Assembly (NCBI GenBank): GCA_020073385.1
Contig: JAIQFH010000026.1
Coordinates: 29,348 to 93,347 of the forward strand
DNA: 64,000 nucleotides
Direction: 5' to 3'
Source: Terriglobia bacterium
GTDB taxonomy: Bacteria > Acidobacteriota > Terriglobia > Terriglobales > Acidobacteriaceae
Shown here one piece after another: positions 9,185 to 20,312 of the stretch. A program made the translations under genes and the position numbers. The notes beneath the pieces were generated by a model that had not been told where the DNA came from, ran no database searches, and saw only the letters and a list, made by a program, of their open reading frames with translations. Positions within the stretch are counted from its first letter, which is position 1, and the number at the start of each line of letters is the position of its first letter.

Positions 9185-9970
9185 ATGAGTCGCTTACCGC
9201 AATCCAATCCTGCGGAAGAGATCCGCAACTATTACTCCGCGCTCTCTCGTGCTTGGGGAGCGCAGCACTGGTGGCCAGCGGAGACGCAGTTTGAGGTGAT
9301 TGTCGGGGCCTACCTGACGCAGAACACGGCGTGGACGAACGTCGAGCGGGCCCTGGCTAATCTGCGTCGGGCGAATTTACTCAGCGTCGAAGGAATTCGG
9401 GCAGTGAGACTCCCTCGACTCCAGCGCTTGATCCGGCCATCGGGTTATTTCCGGCAGAAAGCCAAACGGCTGAAAATGTTCGTCGCATTCCTGGATGACC
9501 GGTATGAGGGCTCGCTGCCTGAAATGTTTTCACAGCCTACTGAGAAACTCCGTGAAGAGCTGCTCGGCTTAAATGGCATTGGCCCGGAGACCGCCGATTC
9601 GATTCTGCTTTATGCGGGAAACCACCCGGTCTTCGTCGTGGATGCTTATACCCGCCGCATTCTCGATCGCCATGGGATCGCACCTGCGAAGACTGACTAC
9701 GAGCAGATCCGGCAGTTATTTCAGATATCTCTCGAACCCATTGCGACTGAGCAGGAACGCTGGCCTGCAGAGGTGCGGGAACCACTCGAGGCTGGTATTC
9801 GTGGCGCAGCGCACCCTCCCTCCGCCATGAGCACGGCACATCGCACCGCGTTAGTGCAGGTTTATAACGAGATGCACGGATTGATCGTCGGGGTCGGCAA
9901 GAACTATTGCCGCAAGTCAAAACCCTCTTGTGAAGACTGCCCGCTGCAGAGATTCCTTCCTGCGAAATAG
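9185..9970 (+). CDS. Endonuclease III-related HhH-GPD DNA glycosylase
   Basis: With ATG-9185 the protein has 261 residues. The helix-hairpin-helix is LLGLNGIGPETADSILLYAG and the catalytic Asp follows in FVVDAYTRRILDRHG. Where endonuclease III has its Schiff-base Lys (LPGVGRKTA), this protein has Glu (GIGPETA), so it should act as a monofunctional base glycosylase, as in the COG2231 (MagIII-like) group. The C-terminus has an iron-sulfur-like cluster C-x6-C-x2-C but Leu at the fourth Cys position. The longer frame to 8882 has no family support. A base-excision repair role is from the family; the substrate is not predictable. Confidence 0.8.
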   Translation: MSRLPQSNPAEEIRNYYSALSRAWGAQHWWPAETQFEVIVGAYLTQNTAWTNVERALANLRRANLLSVEGIRAVRLPRLQRLIRPSGYFRQKAKRLKMFVAFLDDRYEGSLPEMFSQPTEKLREELLGLNGIGPETADSILLYAGNHPVFVVDAYTRRILDRHGIAPAKTDYEQIRQLFQISLEPIATEQERWPAEVREPLEAGIRGAAHPPSAMSTAHRTALVQVYNEMHGLIVGVGKNYCRKSKPSCEDCPLQRFLPAK

Positions 9971-10013
9971 TCAAACGCAACAAACCATTGCCGCAAAAGC
10001 GTAAAGTGGTGAG

Positions 10014-11084
10014 ATGCATTTCCGGAGTTGCTTTCGGATTGCCGGTCCGCTCCTGGCCGTCGCGGCATTGGCATCCACACCTCAGACGCTGCGTGAAGCG
10101 GCGAACGCCTCCGGAATTCTCATCGGCACCGCGGTTCGTCCCTATCTACTTTCAGAACCCGCTTATTCCGCAACTCTGGCTCACGAATTCAACATGATCG
10201 AACCAGAGGACGCGCTGAAGTGGTGGACCGTTCGGCCGACCGCCGAGAGCTTTGATTTTAAGCAAGGCGATGAAATCGTACGTTTTGCCGAGGCGCATGG
10301 AATAAAAGTGCGCGGGCATTGCCTGGTCTGGGATCACAACAATCCGAAATGGCTGGCAGAGGGACACTTCAGCCCGGCCCAACTCTCAAAACTCCTTCAG
10401 GAGCACATCGCAACCGTGATGAAGCACTACGCAGGTCACGTGTTTGCCTGGGATGTCGTGAACGAGGGGTTGGATGAGAAAGGCACGCCCAGGGACTCGC
10501 CATGGTACAACCGGCCAGGAATCGGGTTATCCGACCAGGGCACGGCTTACATCGAGCAGGCATTTCGCTGGGCCCACGAAGCGGATCCCAAGGCGCTGTT
10601 GTTTTACAACGAGGCAGAGGGCGACACCCTTAACCGCAAATCCGACGCGATCTACGCGATGGTCAGGGATTTTAAGAATCGTGGCGTTCCGATTGACGGT
10701 GTAGGAATGCAGTTGCACCTTCCCCGTCTTGACTACGATACCGGCGCTGTCGCCGCCAACATTGAGCGTCTGACGAAGCTGGGCTTGCAAGTTCACATCA
10801 CGGAACTTGACGTCGCTTTGCCCGTAGATTCACAAGGCGGGGCCAGAGCGGAAGATCTGCAGCGCCAGGCGGACGCTTACCAGCGCGTGGTTCGGGCGTG
10901 TCTTCAAAATTCCGACTGCACCGCGATTCAAACCTGGGGATTCACCGATAAGTACTCGTGGATTGGTTCCCACTCTCATGGCGCGCAAGGCGCGGCCCTG
11001 CTTTTTGACCGCGCGTACAAGCCCAAGCCAGCTTACGACGCGATGCTCAAAGCGCTTGCAGCAGGACGCACATCGACCCACTGA
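10014..11084 (+). CDS. Secreted GH10 endo-1,4-beta-xylanase
   Basis: A 356-residue glycoside hydrolase family 10 enzyme with a signal peptide (residues 1-25; IAGPLLAVAALAS). The GH10 marks are present: FNMIEPEDALKWWTVRP, RGHCLVWDHNNPKW, the acid/base Glu in WDVVNEGLDEKG and the nucleophile Glu in VHITELDVALP, plus the late WGFTDKYSWI motif. Substrate is xylan in the periplasm or outside the cell. The ATG is 43 bases after the glycosylase stop, so the two could share a transcript, but function links are absent. Two GH3 enzymes elsewhere in the window could complete oligosaccharide breakdown. Confidence 0.9.
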   Translation: MHFRSCFRIAGPLLAVAALASTPQTLREAANASGILIGTAVRPYLLSEPAYSATLAHEFNMIEPEDALKWWTVRPTAESFDFKQGDEIVRFAEAHGIKVRGHCLVWDHNNPKWLAEGHFSPAQLSKLLQEHIATVMKHYAGHVFAWDVVNEGLDEKGTPRDSPWYNRPGIGLSDQGTAYIEQAFRWAHEADPKALLFYNEAEGDTLNRKSDAIYAMVRDFKNRGVPIDGVGMQLHLPRLDYDTGAVAANIERLTKLGLQVHITELDVALPVDSQGGARAEDLQRQADAYQRVVRACLQNSDCTAIQTWGFTDKYSWIGSHSHGAQGAALLFDRAYKPKPAYDAMLKALAAGRTSTH

Positions 11085-11170
11085 TGGCACCTGGGTAGCG
11101 CGCCCGAACCCGCTTTTCTGCCTCTATAATGGCCGGATACAGACCTTGCTTAGGTCGTCTCTGACTCTGC

Positions 11171-13409
11171 GTGAGTACGCCCACTCCAACCCGCACGCCG
11201 AACCGAACCAGCCGGAAACAAGTCATCATTCTGCTGGCGGTTGCGGTCCTGCTGCTCTTCGTCGTCCTTGCGTCCCAGAGCGCGTTCAACAACACGATCC
11301 TGCAAGCAGGCACCAATCAGCAAGCCATCATCTTCTATGCGTTATCGCTGCTGATCTCGTTGCTCTTTGTCGCTCTGACATTCGTGCTCGCGCGCAATCT
11401 GCTCAAGCTGTTCGCCGAGCGCCGCATGGGCGTCTTAGGCTCAAAGTTTCGCACACGCATGGTCGCCGGAGCCCTGCTTCTGTCATTTGTCCCGGTCATG
11501 GTGATGTACTGGTTTGCCTATGGATTGATGAATCGCTCGATCGACAAGTGGTTCTCGACACCTGTCGAGGAGGTTCGGTCCGACACACGAGCCATCACCT
11601 CCATGGCGGCCAAATACGCCGAGCAAAATGCCCGCGTCGAAGCTGCCGCGATTGGTGCGTCTCCCGACGTTGTGCATGGTTTCTCGATCCACGGATCATC
11701 TGGAATCGTCAGCGAATTCCAGCGCCACGAAATGACGCTGCAGGGTGGATTCGGGTTGGCACTGCGCGATGGCAATGCTGAAGCCAGCTACAAGGCTCCG
11801 GCTGCCTGGGCGGTCATGAAGAACTCGTTGCCTCTCGCCGACGCACTGGCTGGACGACCGGCACAATTCACATGGCACGACACGGACTACACGCTGGGAA
11901 GCGCAGCAGTTGCGGGCGGGGGCACGATTCTCGTCGCCATCCCTCTTCCGCCTGAGTTCTCGCAGGCTGTCCGGCAGGTGGAAGCCAGCCAGCAAAGATA
12001 TTTCCAATGGAGCCGTGAGCGTCGTCGCGTGCGCCAAACTTACATCGGTCTGCTCCTCCTGATCACGATGATCGTCTTGTTCGTGACCTCGTGGCTGGCC
12101 CTGTTCCTCGCCAAGTTGGTCACGCGTCCGCTTGCGGCCTTGGCGGAGGCAACCCAGGAAATTTCCCGCGGACGCCTCGACTACCGCGTCGATGTCCGCG
12201 CCACGGATGAGATCGGCGACCTGGTGCGTTCGTTCAACCGCATGGCGGAGGAACTCGAAGCCAGCCGCCGCCAGTTGGAATCGTCCACCCGCGACCTGGG
12301 CGCGGCGAATACAGAACTCGACCAGCGCGGCCGGCAGATGGAAACGATTCTCGAAAGCATCCCGACCGGTGTTCTTTCGCTGGATGCAAGCCGGCGCGTG
12401 ACCCACACCAATCAAGCTTTGTTGCGCATGTTCCATCCCGATGGAGCATACGAGGGCACACAGTTCCCACGTGGCGCAGCGTTGTCCGACGTATTTCCGG
12501 CAGAGGTACTCGAGGACTTCGAGCCTTTATTGCGGCGCGCCGACCGCATGGGCTTCACCACCAGTCAGATGGAAATGCCCTTGTCGCATGGATCGTTGAA
12601 TGTGGCGGTCACGGTGGCTCCACTCCGACGTCAGGGTCAGGGCTCGGGCTACGTCGTGGTATTCGAAGATCTCTCCGACCTACTCAAAGCGCAGAAGCAG
12701 GCTGCCTGGCGCGAAGTCGCGCGGCGCGTGGCTCACGAGATCAAGAATCCGCTCACTCCGATAGCACTCTCTGCCGAACGCATTCAGAGGCATCTGGACC
12801 GGGTCCCACCAGCCGACCGCGGCTCAATGGGAGTGGTCCGCTCTTGCGCCGAAACCATCGCCGGAGCCGTAGAGACCGTGCGACGCCTGGTGGACGAATT
12901 CTCAACGCTCGCACGATTCCCGGTGGCCAAGCCGCAGCCGGCTGACATTAACGAGATCATCGAAATTGCCCTCTCGATGTTCAATGGCCGGCTGGATGGA
13001 ATTGTGCTGCACAAATCCCTGGCGGCCGATCTGCCGAAAGTGATGGCTGACAATGAAGCGATCAAGCGCGCGGTCGCGAATCTCGTCGACAATGCGGCTG
13101 AGGCCACTGAGAGTGCTGTGGTGCGAGAAATCGAAATCTCCACCGCGCTGGTCGCAAGCCATGACGCGGTTGAAATCACGGTCGCCGATACCGGTCACGG
13201 CGTCACGCGCGAACTGAAGGAGAAGTTGTTCCTGCCGTACTTCTCGACGAAGAGGCGCGGTACCGGGCTCGGCCTTTCGATCGTGAGCCGGATCGTCGAA
13301 GATCACCACGGCTCGATTCGCGTGGAAGAAAATCATCCGGTCGGCACGCGCTTTATCGTAGAGCTTCCGGTTGTGCCAGAGTCGACGCCAGCGATCGCGA
13401 TCGCCAAAC

Positions 13410-13417
<8 letters not shown>
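11171..13417 (+). CDS. NtrY-like membrane sensor histidine kinase
   Basis: A 748-residue kinase starting at GTG-11171. It has two to three N-terminal membrane spans (about 20-110), an extracytoplasmic region, another span near 295-320 (LLLLITMIVLFVTSWLALFL), a HAMP domain (TRPLAALAEATQEISRGRLD), a PAS domain about 395-510, HisKA with the acceptor His in VARRVAHEIKNPLTPIALSA, and an HATPase with NLVDNAAEA, DTGHGV and GTGLGLSIVSR. Architecture and the adjoining response regulator fit NtrY/NtrX. The stop overlaps the start of the regulator by 8 bases (ATGTATAG). In proteobacteria this pair senses nitrogen or redox state; here the signal is unknown. Confidence 0.85.
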
Positions 13418-14765
<1,348 letters not shown>

Positions 14766-14767
14766 AG

Positions 14768-15274
14768 CTACCGCTTCACCATGTGAATCTCAGTCCCGTT
14801 CTTGCGGAACTTCACTTCATCCATCAGTTGGTTGATCAGGAAAATTCCGCGGCCGTGGTTCGAGTAGAGGTTCTCGCCCACGGTACAACTGGGAATCGCG
14901 CTCGGATCGAATCCCGGACCTGGATCCCGCACAATGATGAGAATGCCGCGCTGTTCGTCGCAGGCGACGAGGCATTCAATCACCTTGCTGGGGTCTTCCT
15001 TTGCGCCGTGGACCACTGCATTGGCCAGCGCCTCTTGCAGAGACAATTCGATCGCGTCTTCTTTGCCGTTCACGCACTTCATCTCGCGGACGGCCTCCAT
15101 CACCTGCTCCACGACCTGGTCTACGGCCTTGCGATCGGCGGCGAGTGTAACGCGCACGCGCAGGTTCAACTTTTCTGGATCGAAATCATATTCCGGGAGC
15201 TGTTCCTCGGGAGATTCCCCAGTTGGCATTTTTATCGGCTCTTTCGTCCCTACCGCCCCAGGCGTGCGTCTCAT
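14768..15274 (-). CDS. RsbW-like anti-sigma-factor ATP-binding kinase
   Basis: A 168-residue HATPase_c_2 (GHKL) protein. The N box SLQEALANAVVHG, G1 VRDPGPGFDP and the lid NHGRGIFLINQLMDEVKF are those of RsbW/SpoIIAB serine kinases. The first 25-30 residues are polar and family-free; a second ATG at 15229 may be the true start. Proteins of this family phosphorylate an anti-sigma antagonist and sequester a sigma factor, or simply bind ATP in stress signalling. No STAS antagonist or sigma factor is adjacent, so its partner switch is elsewhere. Tail to tail with the NtrX-like gene. Confidence 0.8.
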   Translation of the reverse strand: MRRTPGAVGTKEPIKMPTGESPEEQLPEYDFDPEKLNLRVRVTLAADRKAVDQVVEQVMEAVREMKCVNGKEDAIELSLQEALANAVVHGAKEDPSKVIECLVACDEQRGILIIVRDPGPGFDPSAIPSCTVGENLYSNHGRGIFLINQLMDEVKFRKNGTEIHMVKR

Positions 15275-15353
15275 TGATTCTAGCGGGAATCAGCCAGAGT
15301 CGGCAATAAGCGCGGAATGAGCTTCACGCCATAACACAGCATAATCGTTACTG

Positions 15354-16322
15354 TCAGGCGCGCGATTTCGGAGGTGCCTGTGAGTCTGCCGGCTGCTCAA
15401 ACATCCGATGCTCCAGTTGTCGGCGCCAATCGAGTTCTTCCACGAAGCTGCGCGAGTCTCGCCAGCCTGGTTCCGCCTTTACATAGAGTTCCAGAAAGAC
15501 TTTCGTACCCAGCATGCGCTCGATCTGTATCCGCGCAGACGTGCCGATCTTCTTCAGCATCCGACCGCCCTTACCCACCAGAATTCCCTTTTGTCCGTCG
15601 CGCTCGCAATAAATGGTTGCACCGATGCGCGTGAGCCGCTTCCCCTCTTCAAAGTTGTCGACGATCACCGTAGTCGCGTAAGGAATCTCCTCGCTGGTGT
15701 TCAGCAGCACCTGCTCGCGGATGATTTCCGCGGCCATGAACCGCGCCGGCTGATCAGTGATCTCGTCCTCCGGAAAATACGCCGGACCGGCAGGAAGGGC
15801 CGCAAGGATCGTCTTCATCAGATCCTCAAGGCCCTTGCGCTTCAGCGCGGAAATCGGAACCACCTCGGCGAAATCGTAGAGCTTGCGGTATTCCTCGATT
15901 AGCGGCAGCAGCTTTGATTTCTCGGGGATCAGATCGACCTTGTTCAGGATGAGAAATGCTCTTGCCTTCGACTGCTTCACCAGTTCGAGCGCGAACTGAT
16001 CGCGCGGATCGAGCTTGTGCGCAACATCTACGATCACCAGCACGAGATCGCAGCCTTCGAGCGCTTCCCGCACTTCGACCATCATCTTGCGTCCCAAAGA
16101 GCTGTCGGGTTTGTGCACGCCGGGAGTGTCGATGAGAACAATCTGGCCCCCGTCTTTGCCTTTGCGCTTGGGAACGTGGACGACGCCCTGGATGCGGTTG
16201 CGCGTAGTCTGCGGCTTGGGTGAAATGATCGCGAGCTTCTCGCCCACAAGAGCGTTCAGCAAAGTGGACTTGCCGGCGTTAGGCCGGCCAAGAATGCAGA
16301 CGAATCCGGAGCGGAATGGCAT
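15354..16322 (-). CDS. era: GTPase Era
   Basis: A 322-residue Era with the N-terminal GTPase (G1 GRPNAGKSTLLNALVGEKLA, G3 DTPGVHKP, G4 NKVD, G5 SALKRKGLE) and C-terminal KH RNA-binding domain (EREQVLL-type start, then ATIYCERDGQKGILVGKGG and IGTSARIQIERML). Era binds the 3' end of 16S rRNA during 30S assembly. The C-terminal 20 residues are an unstructured extension. It is the last gene of the leftward phoH-ybeY-corC-era series, an order found in many bacteria. Confidence 0.95.
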   Translation of the reverse strand: MPFRSGFVCILGRPNAGKSTLLNALVGEKLAIISPKPQTTRNRIQGVVHVPKRKGKDGGQIVLIDTPGVHKPDSSLGRKMMVEVREALEGCDLVLVIVDVAHKLDPRDQFALELVKQSKARAFLILNKVDLIPEKSKLLPLIEEYRKLYDFAEVVPISALKRKGLEDLMKTILAALPAGPAYFPEDEITDQPARFMAAEIIREQVLLNTSEEIPYATTVIVDNFEEGKRLTRIGATIYCERDGQKGILVGKGGRMLKKIGTSARIQIERMLGTKVFLELYVKAEPGWRDSRSFVEELDWRRQLEHRMFEQPADSQAPPKSRA

Positions 16323-16462
16323 AGAGCTATGAGCGATGAGCTTAGAGCAATGAGCTTACTAGATTCTTTGCGACTCGTTCATCGAAAAGAGCAGCTTTAT
16401 CGCTCAGGAGCGGTGGCGCGTGAATCAATCGAACGTCAGGCTCAAAGCTGATTGCTCCCGGC
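16323..16462. repeat. Imperfect inverted and direct GAGCNATGAGC repeats between corC and era
   Basis: The gap holds the unit GAGCTATGAGCGATGAGCTT at about 16324, a near-copy TAGAGCAATGAGCTTA right after, and a complementary arm (GGCTCAAAGCTGATTGCTC, about 16438-16456) close to the corC end. The arms pair imperfectly over about 19 bases around a roughly 90-base spacer. No ORF or T-tract is present. It looks like one of the dispersed palindromic families seen elsewhere in the window. Confidence 0.5.
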
Positions 16463-17728
16463 TCATATCAACTTCAACTGCCGCGGCTGCACCGCCGTAA
16501 CTCGTACGCGCTCGACCTTGCGATCGGTTGACTCCACCACCTCAAAGCGAAGGCCGTCTTCCTCTACAAACTCGCCTTTGCGTGGGATCCTTCCGGCAAG
16601 TTCGCTGACCAGGCCGGCAATCGTCGCCGAGTCCTTTCCTTCCGGCTTGGTGCCGAACAGTTCGTTAAGGCGGTCCACGTCCATGCCTCCCGAAACAATG
16701 AAGGCGCGGTCGCCGTCGCGCACAATCTCAGGCTTGTCGCGCTCGTCACGGATCTCCCCGACGATCTCCTCCACCAGATCCTCGATCGTAACCAGCCCGG
16801 CAACGCCGCCGTATTCGTCGACAACGATGGCCATACGAATGTTCTGCTTCTGCATCTCGCGCAGCAAATCGCTTCCCAGCTTGCTCTCCGGCACAAAGTA
16901 AACGTCACGGCGCATGATGCTGTCGAGCGTGCGCACGTGTGCCTCGCTGTCGGGAACTTGCAAAACATCCTGCGTGTAAACAATCCCTTTGATGTTGTGG
17001 ATGCTGCCCTCATACACGGGAACTCGCGAGTAGTGCTTCGCCCGCAGCATCTCGATAAAACGCTCCACGGTAATGCTGGTCGGAACCGCAAACATCACCG
17101 GACGCGGCTTCATGGCCTCGCGGACCGTCTTGCCGCTGAATTCGACGACCGACTGGATGAGGTCCCGATCCCCTTCCTGAATGATGCCCTCCTCCTGGCC
17201 GGCCTCGATCAGCGCGTCCACGGCTTCGGCTGCCGTTTCCGGTTCCTCGGCCGTGTTTTGACGGGTCAGAGTTGCCACCGACTGCAGAAATCCCAGAACG
17301 ATCGTGACCGGCATAACCAGATAGATGAGTCCCTTCAAAACCAGCGTCCATCGCTTCAACCACTCGCCCTTGGTGCGAGAGAAGAATACGAAGGGCAGGA
17401 AGCGATTACACAGCATGATGATCAGCAAAAGCCCGAATGCCGCCTGCAGAACCTCGTAGATACTCCAGTCCGGGTCTCGAAAAACCAGATAGCCGATCAG
17501 AACCGCAATCGTCGCCGTGGTCAACTGCTCCAAGACAGCCATGGATAGCGCCGCGCGCGTGCGCGAGACTCCCAATCTTGGCTCAATCTTTTGCTCGAAG
17601 ACGTCGATGTTGTCCTGAAAATCGCGCGACAGGAACTTCCCCGCTTCCTGATACACACGGTCCACATAGGAGACCAGCGTAAGCAAGCCCACCAGGAGGA
17701 TCAGCGCGAAGGCAACAGAAAAGATCAT
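16463..17728 (-). CDS. HlyC/CorC family membrane protein with CBS pair
   Basis: A 421-residue CNNM/CorC-type protein. Membrane segments cover residues 1-22, 70-110 and 125-160. Two CBS domains (about 205-325; MKPRPVMFAVPTSITVERFI and AVVDEYGGVAGLVTIEDLVE) precede a CorC_HlyC transporter-associated domain (about 335-415). The family is linked to Mg2+/Co2+ efflux or regulation. The ATG overlaps the ybeY stop by 4 bases, so it is translated as part of the phoH-ybeY-corC set. Confidence 0.88.
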   Translation of the reverse strand: MIFSVAFALILLVGLLTLVSYVDRVYQEAGKFLSRDFQDNIDVFEQKIEPRLGVSRTRAALSMAVLEQLTTATIAVLIGYLVFRDPDWSIYEVLQAAFGLLLIIMLCNRFLPFVFFSRTKGEWLKRWTLVLKGLIYLVMPVTIVLGFLQSVATLTRQNTAEEPETAAEAVDALIEAGQEEGIIQEGDRDLIQSVVEFSGKTVREAMKPRPVMFAVPTSITVERFIEMLRAKHYSRVPVYEGSIHNIKGIVYTQDVLQVPDSEAHVRTLDSIMRRDVYFVPESKLGSDLLREMQKQNIRMAIVVDEYGGVAGLVTIEDLVEEIVGEIRDERDKPEIVRDGDRAFIVSGGMDVDRLNELFGTKPEGKDSATIAGLVSELAGRIPRKGEFVEEDGLRFEVVESTDRKVERVRVTAVQPRQLKLI

Positions 17729-18234
17729 GCCTTCCTCCTCATGCTCCTCAAAGCCGATCGGCTGTAAGACCGCGCAGGCTCGTGCTGGCCTGGCTCGCCG
17801 CGTTCAGTCAGCGATGAGGGAAGACCGAGCGTACGGCGTAGGCTTGCTTCCTTGCGCGCCATCTTTCCATTATCGCGCTCGTGGTCGAAGCCCGCCAAAT
17901 GCAGAATCCCGTGCAGGGTCAGGACCTTCACCTCAAGAGCTGCCGAGTGGCCAAGCCTGGCGCTGTTTTCGCGGGCGATGTCGGCAGAGATGGCGATCTC
18001 GCCTGCAAAGGTTCGTTTCTCAGTCCCGTTGAACAGCGCCTCGGAGGGAAAAGACAGCACGTCGGTGGTCGTGTTCTTCTGTCGAAATCGAAAGTTCAAG
18101 GCACGCATTGCTGCGCTGCTGGTAAGCAGGATATTTACTCTTCCCGACAGCCCGACAGCTTGCCGTGCACGCAGCGTGAAACGCTCGAGCGACTTCGCGC
18201 TCAATCCCGCGACTTTCTTTTCCAGAATGATCAA
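17725..18234 (-). CDS. ybeY: Endoribonuclease YbeY
   Basis: A 169-residue metal-dependent RNase with the conserved zinc site HGILHLAGFDHE (three His). NTTTDVLSFPSE is the second family signature. YbeY matures 16S rRNA 3' ends and takes part in ribosome quality control. The C-terminal 20-25 residues (basic, Ser/Arg-rich) extend beyond the family fold. It overlaps corC by 4 bases and lies 77 bases after phoH. Confidence 0.93.
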   Translation of the reverse strand: MIILEKKVAGLSAKSLERFTLRARQAVGLSGRVNILLTSSAAMRALNFRFRQKNTTTDVLSFPSEALFNGTEKRTFAGEIAISADIARENSARLGHSAALEVKVLTLHGILHLAGFDHERDNGKMARKEASLRRTLGLPSSLTERGEPGQHEPARSYSRSALRSMRRKA

Positions 18235-18311
18235 ACCGGCAACCTCTTCACCGTTGCCCTAAAGGAAAATAGGAGGGCCAATGCCGCTGCCCTCCCGCTA
18301 CGCATTGTGCG

Positions 18312-19370
18312 CTACTGCCTTGTTTCAGACGACGAACTCTTCTCCGGCTCCGGAGGATTGGCCGCTCTGTCCGAGACATTCGGCTCGGCGGTCTTGGTTT
18401 CCCCAAGCAGCAGCATCTGTTCGGCGACTCGCGTCTTGTGCTCGTCGTAGGCGCGAACGATGCGCTGCACCAGGTGATGCCGGACTACGTCGCCTTCGTC
18501 GAAGTGCACGAAAGCCAGGCCGTTCACGTTCTTAAGCACGTCGATGGCTTCCAGCAATCCGCTGCGGCGTGCGTTAGGCAGATCGATTTGCGTTATATCG
18601 CCGGTGATCACGGCCTTCGAGTTGAATCCGAGCCGAGTCACGAACATCTTCATCTGCTCCGAGGTCGTATTCTGCGCTTCGTCGAGAATAACGAACGAAT
18701 CGTTCAGCGTGCGCCCACGCATGAAGGCAATGGGAGCGATCTCGATAACATTCTTCTCCAGATAGCGGTCGACCTTCTCCGGATCGAGCATGTCGTACAA
18801 CGCGTCATACAACGGGCGGAGGTAAGGGTCGATCTTGTCCTGCAGCGTGCCGGGCAAGAATCCGAGACGCTCGCCCGCTTCCACCGCAGGCCGTGCCAGG
18901 ATGATCCGGTTCACCCGCTTGGCCAATAGGGCCGAGATCGCCATGGCCACGGCAAGATAGGTCTTCCCCGTTCCCGCCGGGCCGATGCCAAACACCATGT
19001 CGTGCTTTTCGATGGCTTCGAGATAACGACGCTGGTTGCTGCTCTTGGGCTGAACCGTCCGGCGTCCGAAGGATCGTTGCTTGCCGGCATCAGCCAGGCC
19101 ACGCAGGGTCGAATTGGGATCGGACGTCAGCACGCGCAGCATGCTGTTCAGATCGCCATTGTTGAACGTGTAGCCGGAGCGTTGCAGGCTCTCGTAATCG
19201 CTGAATACCTGTTCGACGCGAGCTACATCGCGTGCCGCGCCTTCGATTTCAATCGAATTCGAGCGAAGATTGATGGTGACGTTCAGGCCGTCTTCCAGGA
19301 GCCGTACATTTTCGTCCCGGGTGCCGAACAGCGTCTCGATGTTGGGACTAACCCCGATGCTTTTCTTCAT
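18312..19370 (-). CDS. PhoH-like ATPase
   Basis: A 352-residue PhoH family protein (YbeZ-like). The N-terminal 100 residues form the KH-like lead ([20 protein letters not shown]), followed by the P-loop [20 protein letters not shown], the Walker [21 protein letters not shown] and the [10 protein letters not shown] motif. PhoH/YbeZ works with YbeY in RNA processing, which fits its position directly upstream of ybeY. The C-terminal 30 residues are acidic/Ser-rich. ATG-19370 is used. Confidence 0.92.
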   Translation of the reverse strand: MKKSIGVSPNIETLFGTRDENVRLLEDGLNVTINLRSNSIEIEGAARDVARVEQVFSDYESLQRSGYTFNNGDLNSMLRVLTSDPNSTLRGLADAGKQRSFGRRTVQPKSSNQRRYLEAIEKHDMVFGIGPAGTGKTYLAVAMAISALLAKRVNRIILARPAVEAGERLGFLPGTLQDKIDPYLRPLYDALYDMLDPEKVDRYLEKNVIEIAPIAFMRGRTLNDSFVILDEAQNTTSEQMKMFVTRLGFNSKAVITGDITQIDLPNARRSGLLEAIDVLKNVNGLAFVHFDEGDVVRHHLVQRIVRAYDEHKTRVAEQMLLLGETKTAEPNVSDRAANPPEPEKSSSSETRQ

Positions 19371-19893
19371 GCTTGTGCTTTACGTTGGTGATCCTCCACG
19401 GGCTGGGACGCAGGATCCCGGCTGAATTCGGAATCCGGCGAATACGGAACACACCAATACCTGCTCATAGACAAAGCAAGGTTTTGCTTGGAGACGGGAT
19501 CAATCGAACTGCGCATGCCCAGTGGGCAGGTCACTACCATTAAGTAAAAGCGTACCCCGGGAATCCGAGTGAGTCAATGGGAACAAACCCTAGGCACTAG
19601 CCGAGGCGACATCGGTGCCGATGCGCGAACTGATCGATGCACCCATGCAGCGCAGTCTTGTGATTTTCAGTAGGAGCGTTCGATCCCGAGCGCAGCAGAA
19701 CATCGGCGATGCTCCACCCGGAGGTCGCCTGTTCAGCTGCGAGCATACGGTGCGCACCAGGCTTACCTTCAGGCATCGTCCGCCTAAATCTTGAACCACC
19801 GAAGACCGAAGGTACGCGCAGAAGAGCGTATGATGCCTTCCTTCGTGTCCTTTGTGGTTCATGGACTTAGGATCTTTCGGTGCGCCCAACTGT
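19371..19893. other. Intergenic region upstream of phoH and rpsT
   Basis: About 520 bases between the divergent phoH and rpsT genes. It contains a long palindrome of the AACCAC-GAAGG family (19794-19859) and no supported coding sequence; a 99-residue minus frame at 19590-19889 has no ribosome site or family match and runs through the palindrome. The phoH promoter should lie here, but was not identified. Confidence 0.5.
19794..19859. repeat. Palindrome of the AACCACnnAGGACACGAAGG family
   Basis: The left arm at 19794-19812 (AACCACCGAAGACCGAAGG) pairs with CCTTCGTGTCCTTTGTGGTT at 19840-19859 with a few mismatches and a loop of about 27 bases. A further single arm (GACACGAAGGTAACGAACCA, from about 19958) lies in the rpsT leader. 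The same family recurs at 60559-60632. Confidence 0.75.
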
Positions 19894-19923
19894 TTGACCA
19901 GCCGAGGATTGCTCCCCTATAAT
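19894..19923 (+). promoter_or_regulatory. Sigma-70-type promoter for rpsT
   Basis: TTGACC (19894-19899), an 18-base spacer and a perfect TATAAT (19918-19923) lie 58 bases upstream of the rpsT ATG. Transcription would start near 19930, giving a leader of about 50 bases that contains one arm of the AACCAC-type repeat. Confidence 0.8.
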
Positions 19924-19980
19924 AAGAAATTCGGACCCACCCGAATATCTCTCTGAAGACACGAAGGTAACGAACCACAA

Positions 19981-20244
19981 ATGGCAAATCATCTTTCGGC
20001 GCTGAAGCGCGCCCGCCAGACCGACCGCCGCACCACCCGCAATCGCGCCAACACCTCCAGCCTGCGTACCCAGTTGCGCGACATGCGCGAAGCCATCGCC
20101 AAGGGCGACAAAGCAGCCGCCGAGCAGATTTACCGCAATACTGTATCTGCGCTCGACAAGGCCATCCAGAAGGGCACGCTGCACGAGAACACCGCGTCGC
20201 GCTACAAGTCCCGGCTGGGCAAGCATGTCACGGCGATGAAGTAG
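19981..20244 (+). CDS. rpsT: 30S ribosomal protein S20
   Basis: An 87-residue S20 of standard size, rich in Lys/Arg/Ala, beginning [20 protein letters not shown] and ending with the family pattern [20 protein letters not shown] followed by SRLGKHV. S20 binds the 5' domain of 16S rRNA early in 30S assembly. It is a single-gene unit: a clear promoter lies upstream and a hairpin-plus-T terminator downstream. The AAGG of the ribosome site belongs to the palindromic-repeat arm and is unusually far (about 13 bases) from the ATG. Confidence 0.97.
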   Translation: MANHLSALKRARQTDRRTTRNRANTSSLRTQLRDMREAIAKGDKAAAEQIYRNTVSALDKAIQKGTLHENTASRYKSRLGKHVTAMK

Positions 20245-20280
20245 GCAGAGGCTCTCAAACGGCACCTATCAGCAAGGTCA

Positions 20281-20312
20281 GGCGGAAGCCTTTCACGGCT
20301 TCTGCCTTTTTA
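20281..20312 (+). terminator. Rho-independent terminator of rpsT
   Basis: GGCGGAAGCC (20281-20290) pairs with GGCTTCTGCC (20297-20306, one G-T pair), six-base loop, followed directly by TTTTTA. It starts 36 bases after the rpsT stop codon. Confidence 0.85.
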
